A stretch of DNA of 64,000 nucleotides, from assembly GCA_039980135.1 (NCBI GenBank), contig JBDXCV010000003.1, positions 124,001 through 188,000 on the forward strand, written 5' to 3'. Shown here one piece after another: positions 24,448-32,620 of the stretch; the first letter of the stretch is position 1, and each line of letters begins with the position of its first letter. The translations under genes were made by a program, and so were the position numbers. This stretch comes from Alphaproteobacteria bacterium (GTDB lineage Bacteria; Pseudomonadota; Alphaproteobacteria; UBA6615). The notes beneath the pieces were generated by a model, which saw only the letters and a program-made list of their open reading frames with translations, was not told the origin of the DNA and did no database searches.

Positions 24448-25442
24448 GGTTCCGCTTCGCCCTTCCACTACTCCTTACCGCAATGCTGGCGGCCTGTACG
24501 CCCCGCACCCTGGGCCCCGGGCCCTTCGCCGAGACGCCGATGCCACCCTCACTGACCGACACCCACTTCATCACCCCGGATGGAATCCGTCTGCCGCTTC
24601 GCCGCTGGCTGCCCGACACCACACCGCACGCCGTGATCGTGACCCTGCACGGGTTCAACGACTATTCGAACGCCTTCGCCGAGATCGGCCCACGTCTTGC
24701 CGAACACGGCATCGCGACGATCGCCTTTGACCAGCGCGGCTTCGGTGCGTCCGATCAGGCGGGCGCCTGGGCCGGTGGCGACCGCCTGCGCGCGGACGCC
24801 CGCGCCGCGATCGAGGCGGCCCATGCCGCCTATCCCGGTGCACGCGTGTATGGGATGGGCGAGAGCATGGGCGGGGCCGTCCTGATGTCGGCCTGGACCG
24901 AGGCGGCGTTCAACGCGGACGGGCTGATACTCGTGGCGCCGGCCGTATGGGGCCGGGTGACGATGCCGTTTTATCAGTCCATGAGCCTGTGGCTGTTCGC
25001 CCACACCGTGCCGTGGTTGCCGCTGAGCGGCCAGGGCATCAAGCGCACCCCGTCGGACAATGTCGAAATGCTGCGCGCGCTGGGCCGCGACCCGCTGGTA
25101 ATCAAGGACACACGCATCGATGCGATCTGGGGGATCGTCAACTTGATGGACGAGGCGCTCGATGCGGCGGGCAGTTTCGATGCTCCGGCGTTGCTTCTAT
25201 ATGGTGCCAATGACGACATCGTACCGCCCGAGGCCTCCCGCCAGATGCTTGCCGACCTACCCGACGATCCCGCCCATCCGCGCCGGATCGCCGTCTATGC
25301 AGACGGCTATCACATGCTCTTGCGCGACCTGCAGGGCGATGTCGTGGTGCGTGATATCCTGGCCTGGATCGAAGATCCGGCACGCGATCTGCCGTCGGGC
25401 GCGGACAAGGGTGATCCGCGCGAGAAACTTTCGAATCCCTAG
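24444..25442 (+). CDS. Alpha/beta-hydrolase lipoprotein (lysophospholipase-like)
   Basis: Predicted lipoprotein of 332 residues: the signal peptide ends in LLTAMLAAC with the lipidated C18. The alpha/beta-hydrolase fold contains [15 protein letters not shown], the nucleophile elbow GMGESMGG with S141, an acidic residue in [13 protein letters not shown], and a histidine in DGYHMLLRD, as in PldB/monoacylglycerol-lipase-like enzymes. It probably hydrolyses lipids or esters at the membrane surface. Its ATG overlaps the ABC ATPase stop, so the two are coupled, a non-standard pair. It ends convergent with msrB with a 4-base overlap. Confidence 0.88.
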   Translation: MRFRFALPLLLTAMLAACTPRTLGPGPFAETPMPPSLTDTHFITPDGIRLPLRRWLPDTTPHAVIVTLHGFNDYSNAFAEIGPRLAEHGIATIAFDQRGFGASDQAGAWAGGDRLRADARAAIEAAHAAYPGARVYGMGESMGGAVLMSAWTEAAFNADGLILVAPAVWGRVTMPFYQSMSLWLFAHTVPWLPLSGQGIKRTPSDNVEMLRALGRDPLVIKDTRIDAIWGIVNLMDEALDAAGSFDAPALLLYGANDDIVPPEASRQMLADLPDDPAHPRRIAVYADGYHMLLRDLQGDVVVRDILAWIEDPARDLPSGADKGDPREKLSNP

Positions 25443-25858
25443 ACCTCGTTCTCGTCTGACTTCAGATCGAGTGACGCGGAGTTCATGCAGTAGCGCAGGC
25501 CCGTCGGGGGCGGTCCATCGGGAAATACATGGCCGAGATGGGCGTCGCATCTGGCACAGACCACTTCATTGCGCACCATGCCGTGGGCCCGGTCGACCTT
25601 GGTCTCGACCGCGTCAGCGCTAACCGGCTGCCAGAAACTGGGCCAGCCGGTGCCGGAATCGAATTTCTCACCGGCGTTGAACAGCGGCGTGTCGCAGCAC
25701 ACGCAATGAAACGTACCGGGCGCCTTTGAATCATGATACTTGCCGGTAAAGGGTGGCTCGGTCCCCGCCTGACGGGCAATTTGATACTGCTCGGGCGTCA
25801 GTTCCTGCCGCCACTCCTCGTCTGTTTTCGCAATTTTGGAGTCGCCGTCGCTACTCAT
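25439..25858 (-). CDS. msrB: Peptide-methionine (R)-S-oxide reductase MsrB
   Basis: Repair enzyme of 139 residues reducing methionine-R-sulfoxide in proteins. Structural zinc ligands are C52/C55 (CVCC) and C101/C104 (CARC). The catalytic cysteine is C124 (RYCMNSASL), with the conserved [10 protein letters not shown] loop. The start at 25858 follows a GGGAG site about 10 bases upstream; an upstream ATG at 25885 is unlikely. No signal peptide is seen, so it is cytoplasmic. Confidence 0.95.
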   Translation of the reverse strand: MSSDGDSKIAKTDEEWRQELTPEQYQIARQAGTEPPFTGKYHDSKAPGTFHCVCCDTPLFNAGEKFDSGTGWPSFWQPVSADAVETKVDRAHGMVRNEVVCARCDAHLGHVFPDGPPPTGLRYCMNSASLDLKSDENEV

Positions 25859-25999
25859 TGTCGATTCTCCCGCCTTTTGAGGCACTGAATTTAACTATTT
25901 GCGACAATATGGGGTGCAAATCACGCCCGGGCAATGTGTTGTAACTATGCAGCTTCTCTTGACCTTCGCGCCTATTGGCGCAATTGTCCCGCCCGTGAC

Positions 26000-26076
26000 G
26001 CGCCCGTAGCTCAGCTGGATAGAGTGTCGGCTTCCGAAGCCGAAAGTCGCAGGTTCGAATCCTGCCGGGCGCGCCA
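26000..26076 (+). tRNA. tRNA-Arg (CCG anticodon)
   Basis: Full cloverleaf of 77 bases. The acceptor stem GCGCCCG (26000-26006) pairs with CGGGCGC (26066-26072), followed by discriminator G and an encoded CCA (26074-26076). The anticodon loop TTCCGAA gives CCG, reading CGG arginine codons. The T-arm GGTTCGAATCC is canonical and the D-arm is standard. No integrase gene or att repeat is seen next to it. Confidence 0.97.
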
Positions 26077-26149
26077 TACTTGGCACGTTACTTGCGTCTT
26101 TCTGGAACGAATTAGTATTTTTTAGTTCCGGAACCGTTACGATCAAGCG

Positions 26150-26157
26150 TTAACCAT
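26150..26157 (+). promoter_or_regulatory. TTAACCAT motif (possible CtrA half site)
   Basis: TTAACCAT, the 8-base motif bound by CtrA in several alphaproteobacteria, lies 117 bases upstream of the secreted-protein gene at 26274. A single 8-base match can occur by chance, so this is only a weak candidate. The same word occurs at 63043-63050. Confidence 0.2.
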
Positions 26158-26273
26158 TTTGCATACAACCATTCCGGTATTATCATATGCACTGGTTATC
26201 GACTCTTCGGAGCAAGGTCGATCGGATAGTTCCGCGACGTCGAAGGAATGACAACAACCTGCGAGCGAAGCCC

Positions 26274-26666
26274 ATGCACAGTCTGTCTAGAAATATTCAC
26301 GCCATCGTACTCACCCTCGCATTCGCCGTTGCGATCGCCGGGTTCTCCGCCTCCGGCGCCGTTGCGCAGGCCACGAAGCTGATTTTCGAGGAGCGCTCGG
26401 CCGACAGCAAGGTCGCGAAGGAATTCGAGACCAACGGCCGGATTGAAATTTCCTGGCGCGCGACCGGCGGCGCATTTCAGCTCACGGTCCTGGATCCGAC
26501 CAACGACACCAAGTTGGTCGCCAGCGCACCGCAGGCGCGTGATGGCGATGACTCGCCGCCGATGGTCGGCAAACTGCCGTTCTCGCGCCCGGGCAAGATG
26601 AAGTTCCAGGTCGAGGCGTCCGGCCCCTGGCACATCCGCGTGATCGAGTTCAACGCAGCCCAGTAG
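26274..26666 (+). CDS. Secreted hypothetical protein
   Basis: Small exported protein of 130 residues. The signal peptide (MHSLSRNIHAIVLTLAFAV...) ends at AVAQ. The mature part is a single beta-rich domain (GRIEISWRATGGAFQLTVLD, DTKLVASAPQ, GKMKFQVEASGPWHIRVIE) resembling a small immunoglobulin- or lectin-like sandwich; the family is not recognised. A longer frame to 26187 lacks a ribosome site and would bury the signal peptide. A strong stem-loop terminator lies about 100 bases downstream. Confidence 0.7.
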   Translation: MHSLSRNIHAIVLTLAFAVAIAGFSASGAVAQATKLIFEERSADSKVAKEFETNGRIEISWRATGGAFQLTVLDPTNDTKLVASAPQARDGDDSPPMVGKLPFSRPGKMKFQVEASGPWHIRVIEFNAAQ

Positions 26667-26992
26667 GGCCGCGTTCGGTCCGGCTTCGCCAATCCGCCGC
26701 CCGGCGCGGCGGTTGGCAACAGCCGACATTTTCAACGATCGTCCCGTGTATCCGGGAATGATGCGCACGAGCCGCTCCCAAGCGGCTCGTTTCGTATGGC
26801 CACGATGTTGCCCCATCTCGACCATGAGATTGTGGATATTGCGGGCGATAAACCTCATCGATCGGTTGTCAATCCTCGCAATTCGAGAATTGTCCTGCCG
26901 CCACCCGCACAAGATGAGCTAAAGTGTTCCGGAAAACGCAGCCTCACGACTCCCCCTCGACCCAGCGGCCCCGGCCGCCCGAGACCCCGACC
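26667..26992. other. Intergenic region between secreted protein and bactofilin
   Basis: About 325 bases. It contains the rho-independent-like hairpin at 26767-26793 and, after it, an AT-richer stretch (26810-26920) that probably holds the bactofilin promoter. No coding sequence or RNA gene was recognised. Confidence 0.5.
26767..26793 (+). terminator. Rho-independent-like terminator
   Basis: Perfect 10-bp stem ACGAGCCGCT / AGCGGCTCGT with a CCCA loop (26767-26790), followed by a short T-containing tail TTCGT. It would end transcripts from the secreted-protein gene at 26274-26666; the weak T-run makes efficiency uncertain. Confidence 0.65.
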
Positions 26993-27487
26993 ATGAACGA
27001 CGCCGTCAGCACCAGTGAAAAACCCGCCCGCAGCCTGGACGAGATCCCGCCGGTTCCCACCCCGGGAAGCGCGCCATCCCGTGCCGCCGAGCCGCGGCCC
27101 ACGCCGCGCAGTGTCGGCGCCCGCATGACGGTCGGCCCGGGTATCAACCTGAAGGGCGAGATTTCAGACTGCGACACGCTCGTTGTCGAAGGCAGCATCG
27201 ATGCAACCCTGGTCGGCGAGATTCTGGAAGTGTCGGAGGGGGGCACCTTCTCCGGCACCGCGACCGTCGCCGAGGCGGAAATCAACGGCCGGTTCGAGGG
27301 TGAATTGACGGTCACCGGTGTCCTGCAGATCCGCAGCGGCGGCCATGTGACCGGCACCGTCAAATACGGGCGTATCGAAGTCGAATCCGGCGGCGAAATC
27401 ACGGGCTCGATTACCCGCGAGGATAATAACCCGCGCCCGAGCGGATCCCCGGTCTCCGCGCCGCGCCGCGACGGCCCGTCTACCTGA
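26993..27487 (+). CDS. Bactofilin
   Basis: Polymerising cytoskeletal protein of 164 residues. The central beta-helix domain (TVGPGINLKGEISDCDTLVVEG, ATVAEAEINGRFEGELTVTG, GHVTGTVKYGRIEVESGGEI) is the bactofilin fold; termini are Pro/Ser/Arg-rich and disordered, as usual. Bactofilins anchor envelope or cell-shape enzymes and, in some alphaproteobacteria, stalk or polysaccharide machinery. ATG 26993 is the likely start; the frame runs open upstream to 26924. Confidence 0.93.
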   Translation: MNDAVSTSEKPARSLDEIPPVPTPGSAPSRAAEPRPTPRSVGARMTVGPGINLKGEISDCDTLVVEGSIDATLVGEILEVSEGGTFSGTATVAEAEINGRFEGELTVTGVLQIRSGGHVTGTVKYGRIEVESGGEITGSITREDNNPRPSGSPVSAPRRDGPST

Positions 27488-27783
27488 AATTTGCCAATCC
27501 CGGCCCGGCGGGGGTCGAATTCGGGGCGCAAACCGAAAAATTGTGCGGCGAAAACGCACAATCGACCCCCGATCGATTGACTCTCGCGAGTCTGATTCCT
27601 ACATTCCCGCCATCTTCGAAAAACCGCCCCGGTCGGCGTGCAGAACGTCAGGCCGATTCGGAACGAGCATATCCCACAGGATTGCGCGCGCATCTCGCCG
27701 CCGCAAACTGATGGTCATTCTTACACTGCGTCGCTGACGGTCCTCCCGGCCCAGCGCACGCCACGCATATATGGAGTGTGTAA
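27488..27783. other. Intergenic region with inverted repeat
   Basis: About 296 bases between the bactofilin and DJ-1-like genes. At 27540-27562 an 8-bp perfect stem (ATTGTGCG / CGCACAAT, 7-base loop) is preceded by AAAAA, so on the minus strand it would look like a terminator; no minus-strand gene needs one here. No gene was seen; the region presumably holds the promoter of the downstream gene. Confidence 0.4.
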
Positions 27784-28341
27784 ATGGCAGACGAAAAACT
27801 TCCGATTGCAATTCTCGCCGCCGCCGGCTTCGCCGAGCTGACGTTCACCGACACCCAGAAGACGCTGATCGCCAAGGGTCGCGCGATGAAGGTGATCTCC
27901 CCCGATGGCGGGCTGGTTCAGGGTTGGCATGCCGACGCCTGGGGCCATCATTTTATGGCCGATGAGTCCATCGGCGATTCGCTGGCCGCCGATTACTCCG
28001 GCCTGATCCTGCCCGACGGCCGCAACAGCGCCCTGACCCTGTCGGAGAACCCCCACACCAAGCGCCTGATTGCCGCATTCCTCGATGCCGAGCAGCCGGT
28101 TCTGGTCATCGGCGAGGCCATCAGCCTGCTGATCACCGCAGACGCCGCGGCCGGCCGTCGCCTTGCGGGTGATGCGGAACTCGGCGAAGAGTTGAGCCGC
28201 GCGGGTGCCCACTGGGTCCCCGACGAGGATGTCGTGACCGAAGGCAGCCTGATCACGGCCACATCGGCCGCCACGGGCCCCGCCCTGATCGACAGTTTCC
28301 TCGAGCTGATCACCGACAACTCGGTGCCCCAGGCCGCCTAG
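27784..28341 (+). CDS. DJ-1/PfpI-family protein lacking the nucleophilic cysteine
   Basis: Protein of 185 residues with the DJ-1/PfpI flavodoxin-like order: PIAILAAAGFAELTFTDTQ, AMKVISPDGGLVQGWHAD, DYSGLILPDGRNS, HTKRLIAAFLDAEQPVLVIGEAISLL. In active members the nucleophile elbow reads ICHxP; here it is IGEA (G110-E111), and the protein has no cysteine at that place. It could be a binding or regulatory relative, not a glyoxalase, chaperone or protease. It is a single gene followed by a strong terminator. Confidence 0.75.
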   Translation: MADEKLPIAILAAAGFAELTFTDTQKTLIAKGRAMKVISPDGGLVQGWHADAWGHHFMADESIGDSLAADYSGLILPDGRNSALTLSENPHTKRLIAAFLDAEQPVLVIGEAISLLITADAAAGRRLAGDAELGEELSRAGAHWVPDEDVVTEGSLITATSAATGPALIDSFLELITDNSVPQAA

Positions 28342-28377
28342 GCCGCCATCGGCACGGACAGCAGTATCAATCCTGCG

Positions 28378-28408
28378 AACGCCCGGCTCCGGCCGGGCGT
28401 TTTGCTTT
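28378..28408 (+). terminator. Rho-independent terminator
   Basis: Perfect 10-bp GC-rich stem AACGCCCGGC / GCCGGGCGTT with a TCCG loop, followed by TTTGCTTT. It lies 37 bases after the DJ-1-like gene and just before the end of the convergent methyltransferase gene. Confidence 0.8.
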
Positions 28409-28430
28409 GCCATACGCACGGCCGGGGCCG

Positions 28431-29510
28431 CTACGGCACGCGTTCGAAACTGACCAACAGACTTCGGACCGGCGCACCATATTCCTCGCGCAGGACGATC
28501 GGGCCGGATACCACATTCGAGAACCCGGCGTCGTCGGCAATGCTTTCCAGATAGCCAAGTGCATGGGCGTAACGCCCCGAATGTTCAAGCTTCCAGCTCT
28601 CGGTGGCACCGCGCGCATCCTCGAATGTCGCGATGAAGATTCCGCCGGGCACCAACACACGGAAGCACTCGCGAAACAGCGGCGCCAGCTCCCCCACATA
28701 GACGAAAACATCCGCCGCAAGGATCGCATCGGCGCTTGCGTCGGGCCGGGACTGCAGGGCCGGAAGCAACTCGTCCTCGATCAGCTTTTCATAGACACCC
28801 CGGACTTCGGCCTTGCGCAGCATTTCGCTCGAAAGGTCGACGCCGATAAGAGGGCCGACGAGCCCCTGAACCGCCAGCCCGGCGAGCCCGGTACCGCAGC
28901 CGAGATCAATCGTCGGGCCCACGCCGCCGGGACGCATCACACGCAATGCGCCGGCCACCTGCTGCGGGCCGTTATATTTGAGGTTCTCGGTAAGATGCTG
29001 ATCGAATTCCTCCGCGTACCAATCGAAGAAATCGGTCACATAATCGCTCGGTGCCTGTACCGGTGCCGTCCCCGCGCCGAGCGCCGCGATCATGTAGGCC
29101 GGCCCGTTCCGGGTCGGCTCGATTTCCAGGCAACGCCGATAGTGGGCCAATGCACGATCATTCGAACCCTCACGGCCTTCGATGTCGCCCAGAAGCCAAT
29201 GCGCGGTCAGACAATTTGCGTCGAGCGCCAGCGCGCGCTCGAACATGACCCGGCCACGCTTGACGTCGCCATGAAACAGCAATGACGCGCCGATGTCTGC
29301 CGTATGGTCCGCCTCGATGGCGTTGCCGGTCCTGTCGGCCGCATCGGCGTCCACGGCCCGTCCGAGTTCACGCAATGCGCCGGCGTAGAGGCGCCACGCC
29401 GCAACATGTTTGGGTTCGTTGTCGAGAATGTCTTTGAGCAGGGACGCCGCCGCCGCGAAATCGCCATCGCGGTGCAGATGCTGGGCCTGAAAGAATTCGT
29501 CCGACGTCAT
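28431..29510 (-). CDS. TPR-domain methyltransferase
   Basis: Cytoplasmic protein of 359 residues. The first 150 residues are tetratricopeptide repeats (DFAAAASLLKDILDNEP, GRVMFERALALDANCLTAHWLLGDIEG, NDRALAHYRRCLEIEPT). The C-terminal class I methyltransferase domain has the SAM-binding motif TIDLGCGTGLAG near residue 203, IGVDLSSEM, and ILAADVFVYVG. Such TPR-methyltransferases act on unknown small molecules or proteins. The gene starts 28 bases after the small twin-arginine peptide gene on the same strand, suggesting co-transcription. Confidence 0.85.
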   Translation of the reverse strand: MTSDEFFQAQHLHRDGDFAAAASLLKDILDNEPKHVAAWRLYAGALRELGRAVDADAADRTGNAIEADHTADIGASLLFHGDVKRGRVMFERALALDANCLTAHWLLGDIEGREGSNDRALAHYRRCLEIEPTRNGPAYMIAALGAGTAPVQAPSDYVTDFFDWYAEEFDQHLTENLKYNGPQQVAGALRVMRPGGVGPTIDLGCGTGLAGLAVQGLVGPLIGVDLSSEMLRKAEVRGVYEKLIEDELLPALQSRPDASADAILAADVFVYVGELAPLFRECFRVLVPGGIFIATFEDARGATESWKLEHSGRYAHALGYLESIADDAGFSNVVSGPIVLREEYGAPVRSLLVSFERVP

Positions 29511-29538
29511 TCAGCAATCATGCCGAAGACAAGGCTGG

Positions 29539-29739
29539 TTAGCAGCCTTTTCCCTTGCCCTGGCCCTGGCCCGGCGGCGGACATGGCGATGGCAGAACCT
29601 TGGCATTCGCACTGCGATCAAGGTGGACAATAGTCGGTGCGGCATATGCAACGCCGGCTGCCAAACCGAGGCGCGTAAGCGCCTTGCGGCGACTCATGGC
29701 GCCGGATGTGCGGTCTTCGCTGGTCGAATGTTCTACCAT
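29539..29739 (-). CDS. Small twin-arginine-signal peptide with Gly/Lys/Cys tail
   Basis: Precursor of 66 residues. A twin-arginine signal (MSRRKALTRLGLAAGVAYAAP) is followed by a short mature part with the ending PSPCPPPGQGQGKGKGC, which has two cysteines and a Gly-Gln/Gly-Lys repeat. The ATG at 29739 has GGGAG 7 bases ahead; another ATG two codons upstream is too close to that site. Similar small Tat-signal peptides with Pro/Gly-rich tails occur in alphaproteobacteria, but I do not know a function. It precedes the TPR-methyltransferase by 28 bases. Confidence 0.6.
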   Translation of the reverse strand: MVEHSTSEDRTSGAMSRRKALTRLGLAAGVAYAAPTIVHLDRSANAKVLPSPCPPPGQGQGKGKGC

Positions 29740-29882
29740 ATTCATACTCCCATGCCGGCTCGGACTGACGGCACCTGATATCCCGGTCCACCCCCGACCG
29801 ATTATGCATCATATATTGGGTCGGGCGGGTTTCGCAACAAGATGTAGAATTATATATTCAGTGTTAACAACGCGTTACAGAG

Positions 29883-30344
29883 ATGTCTGAACCATCCGAT
29901 ACCAGCCGCGACGATATTGCCGCCGCCGCGCTCACGACCGAAACCACGCGCGGGGTCGGTCGGTATCTGGTCAGTCTCGGCTACGCCGTCCTGACCGAGT
30001 TTACGCTGGCGAACAACCGCCGTGCAGATGTGGTCGGGATCGCCGACGACGGACGGTTTGTGATCGTCGAGGTGAAAGTCAGCGTGGCAGACCTGCGCAG
30101 CGACACCAAATGGCCGGAATATGAGGATTTCTGCGATCAGCTCTATTTCGCGGTTCCCCCGGCATTCCCGAACGAACTGGTACCCGAAAGCACCGGCCTG
30201 ATCATCGCCGATTCCTGGGGCGCGGAGGCCATTCGCGAAGCACCCGACACCGGCCTGCATGCGAGCCGCAGGAAGGCGCTGACGTTGCGATTCGCGCGCG
30301 CGGCGGCAAAGCGCCATCAGCGGCTGGTCGATCCGAGGATTTGA
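29883..30344 (+). CDS. mmcB: MmcB-family DNA repair protein
   Basis: Putative nuclease of 153 residues, conserved in alphaproteobacteria and linked to mitomycin C resistance in Caulobacter. A PD-(D/E)xK-type core is visible: NNRRADVVGIADDGRFVIVEVKVSVADLRSDTKWPEY, with D and E-x-K in catalytic positions. It is divergent from the small Tat peptide and convergent with hldE. Confidence 0.88.
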   Translation: MSEPSDTSRDDIAAAALTTETTRGVGRYLVSLGYAVLTEFTLANNRRADVVGIADDGRFVIVEVKVSVADLRSDTKWPEYEDFCDQLYFAVPPAFPNELVPESTGLIIADSWGAEAIREAPDTGLHASRRKALTLRFARAAAKRHQRLVDPRI

Positions 30345-30365
30345 GGCTGCGGCCCGGTCGGGTCC

Positions 30366-31826
30366 TTAGCCGGCGATACGGGAAATCGTATCGGTCGTGG
30401 AAAACCCGTCGACCAGATCGGCCAGCACGACCCGGCCGCCATATGATGCGACCAGATCGCCACCCACCACCTCGTCAACGCTGTAGTCGGCCCCCTTGAT
30501 GAGAACATCCGGCCGGACCGCGTCGATCAGCGCCAGCGGCGTGTCTTCGGCAAACAGGACCACCCCATCGACGCCCGCCAGCGACGCGATGACCCGTGCC
30601 CGCGCGCCCTCAGGCTGCACCGGCCGTGCCTCGCCCTTGAGGCGCTGCACCGACGCATCGTCGTTCAATGCCACGATCAGCCTGTCGCATGCCGCGCTCG
30701 CCTGTTCGATCAGGGAAATATGCCCCGGGTGCACGATGTCGAAACAGCCATTGGTAAAGCCCACCGAAAGGCCTCTCGCGCGCCATTGGGCAATACGTTC
30801 CTGCAGGGCCGCGCTGTCCATGATCTTCGCCGCCAGGCCCGGCGCGCCGCCCAACCCGTCGGCCAGTTCATCGACCCGTACAACCGCCGTTCCGACCTTC
30901 GCGACCACCAGTCCCGCAGCCACATTGGCGAGCTGGGCGGCATCGACGACGGGCATACCCGCGGCCAGCCCGGCGGCCACGGTCGCCACCACGGTGTCGC
31001 CCGCACCCGAAACGTCGAAGACCTCACGTGCCAGTGCCGGAAGATGCACCTCGTCCGATCCGCTCACGACGGTCATCCCGTCGGCGCCCCGCGTGGCAAT
31101 CACCGCCCGAATTCCGCAGGATTCAATCAGGTGGCGCGCTGCCGCCGCGACCTCGGTATCGCTATCGACCGGCATCCGCGACGCTGCCGCCAATTCGCGA
31201 CGGTTCGGCGTGATAACCCCGGCACCGCAATAGCGGGAGAAATCCGCACCCTTGGGATCGACCACGACCGGCACATCCGCGTCATGTGCAGCGGCCATGG
31301 CGGTCGCGATCATCGCCTCGGTCAGTACGCCCTTGCCATAGTCCGACAGGATCAGCGCGCCGCATTTCCCGTCAGAAACTGCCGCCGTCAGACCCGTGGA
31401 GAGCTCGGCCAGCAGCGTGTCGGAGAGCGCGGTGAGGTCTTCCTCATCGGTGCGCAGCAATTGCTGACCGCCGGCAATGAAGCGCGTCTTGACGGTCGTC
31501 GGACGGCCGCCATCCGCAGTCAACGACAGTTCCACCGCACGCTCGAAGGACAGCACCTCTGCCGCTTCCCGACCCGCCGGATCATCGCCGACGACGCCGA
31601 ACAAGCGGGTCCCGACCCCGAGCGCCGACAGGTTTCGCGCCACGTTGCCCGCGCCGCCCACGGTCACCGCTTCGCGGACGATCCGCAGGATAGGAATCGG
31701 CGCCTCGGGCGAAATTCGTTCCACGTCGCCGTAAACGAACCGATCGAGCATCACGTCGCCGACGCACACGACTTGCGTGGCGGCGAGCCGGTCCAACCAG
31801 TCAATCAATCGCGGCTTGTTGTTCAT
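30366..31826 (-). CDS. hldE: Bifunctional heptose-7-phosphate kinase / heptose-1-phosphate adenylyltransferase
   Basis: Cytoplasmic enzyme of 486 residues making ADP-heptose for LPS core or other heptose glycans. The N-terminal ribokinase-type kinase has VGGAGNVARNLSALG and DVSGAGDTVVATVAAGL. The C-terminal nucleotidyltransferase has TNGCFDIVHPGHISLIEQA with the HxGH-type motif. Both halves appear intact. It is the last gene of a minus-strand glycan run (36842 to 30366) and shows that heptose is available here. Its partners gmhA, gmhB and hldD are not in the window. Confidence 0.95.
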   Translation of the reverse strand: MNNKPRLIDWLDRLAATQVVCVGDVMLDRFVYGDVERISPEAPIPILRIVREAVTVGGAGNVARNLSALGVGTRLFGVVGDDPAGREAAEVLSFERAVELSLTADGGRPTTVKTRFIAGGQQLLRTDEEDLTALSDTLLAELSTGLTAAVSDGKCGALILSDYGKGVLTEAMIATAMAAAHDADVPVVVDPKGADFSRYCGAGVITPNRRELAAASRMPVDSDTEVAAAARHLIESCGIRAVIATRGADGMTVVSGSDEVHLPALAREVFDVSGAGDTVVATVAAGLAAGMPVVDAAQLANVAAGLVVAKVGTAVVRVDELADGLGGAPGLAAKIMDSAALQERIAQWRARGLSVGFTNGCFDIVHPGHISLIEQASAACDRLIVALNDDASVQRLKGEARPVQPEGARARVIASLAGVDGVVLFAEDTPLALIDAVRPDVLIKGADYSVDEVVGGDLVASYGGRVVLADLVDGFSTTDTISRIAG

Positions 31827-31885
31827 CGGATCCCTCTTAGCAGGTGCGGGCGTGTGTCGTCATCCGACCGCGGTAATGCCTCCGC

Positions 31886-32620
31886 CTACGCATTTCTGTG
31901 AAACAGGAAGTCCGCCTGTATCGGCGCGCCGGCCGGCCCGATGCTGATATTGTAGCGGCCCGCCTCGGAGAATCCGGCCGCAACCATGTACGCGATCACA
32001 TCGTCGGCGAGGGCCTGGCCCTCGTAGAGCGCCTCGAACGACGCCTCGACATAGACATGTTCGAATGCCGCCAGCAGATCGCCCGTCCCGCGCAGGACCT
32101 CGAGCTCGAACCCCTGCACGTCGATCTTCAGGAGTGCGGGCGCACGCAGATCGGCCGCCGCAACGAATTCAGCAAGCGGCCCCGCCGCGACGTCGGTGAC
32201 CCCGACCTCTTGGGTGCCCGGAAACAATTCCGATTGACGTGCCGAGATCGGCAACAGGGAGGAACTGTCCGCCGACGCGCTGACATGCATGGTCGCGGTG
32301 CCCGCCTCGGGCGATATCGCGGCCTCGAACAGGGTCACATTCCCATCCGCCGCAAAGACCCGCCGGTAGCGCGACGCCGCGTCCGGCAGCGGCTCGAACG
32401 CATAAATGCGCGCGTGCGGGTGCAGCGCGCGCGCAAGCAGCGAGAACTGGCCGACATTCCCGCCGACATCGACGATCGTTTCCAGTCGCATGGGGGCGAT
32501 CACACCGCGATGCTCGATCGCGGCGCCGACCCCCGACCGCAGCCCATGGCGAAAAACAGGATTGGGCAGAAGGCGCAGCAACTTCACAAACTGCCGGGCA
32601 CGGCGGGAGAGCATGTTCAT
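31886..32620 (-). CDS. FkbM-family methyltransferase
   Basis: SAM-dependent O-methyltransferase of 244 residues of the FkbM family, which usually methylate hydroxyls of sugars in glycans. Motifs seen are TIVDVGGNVGQFSLLARAL (SAM site), IYAFEPLPDAASRY, LKIDVQGFELEVLRG and HVYVEASFEALYEG. Its ATG at 32620 overlaps the stop of the upstream glycosyltransferase (ATGA). It is the first of two FkbM genes in the polysaccharide region. Confidence 0.9.
   Translation of the reverse strand: MNMLSRRARQFVKLLRLLPNPVFRHGLRSGVGAAIEHRGVIAPMRLETIVDVGGNVGQFSLLARALHPHARIYAFEPLPDAASRYRRVFAADGNVTLFEAAISPEAGTATMHVSASADSSSLLPISARQSELFPGTQEVGVTDVAAGPLAEFVAAADLRAPALLKIDVQGFELEVLRGTGDLLAAFEHVYVEASFEALYEGQALADDVIAYMVAAGFSEAGRYNISIGPAGAPIQADFLFHRNA

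Noticed and set aside
26000-26180. tRNA-Arg as an integration site
   Set aside because: No integrase, direct repeat of the tRNA 3' end or foreign-looking genes were found near it.
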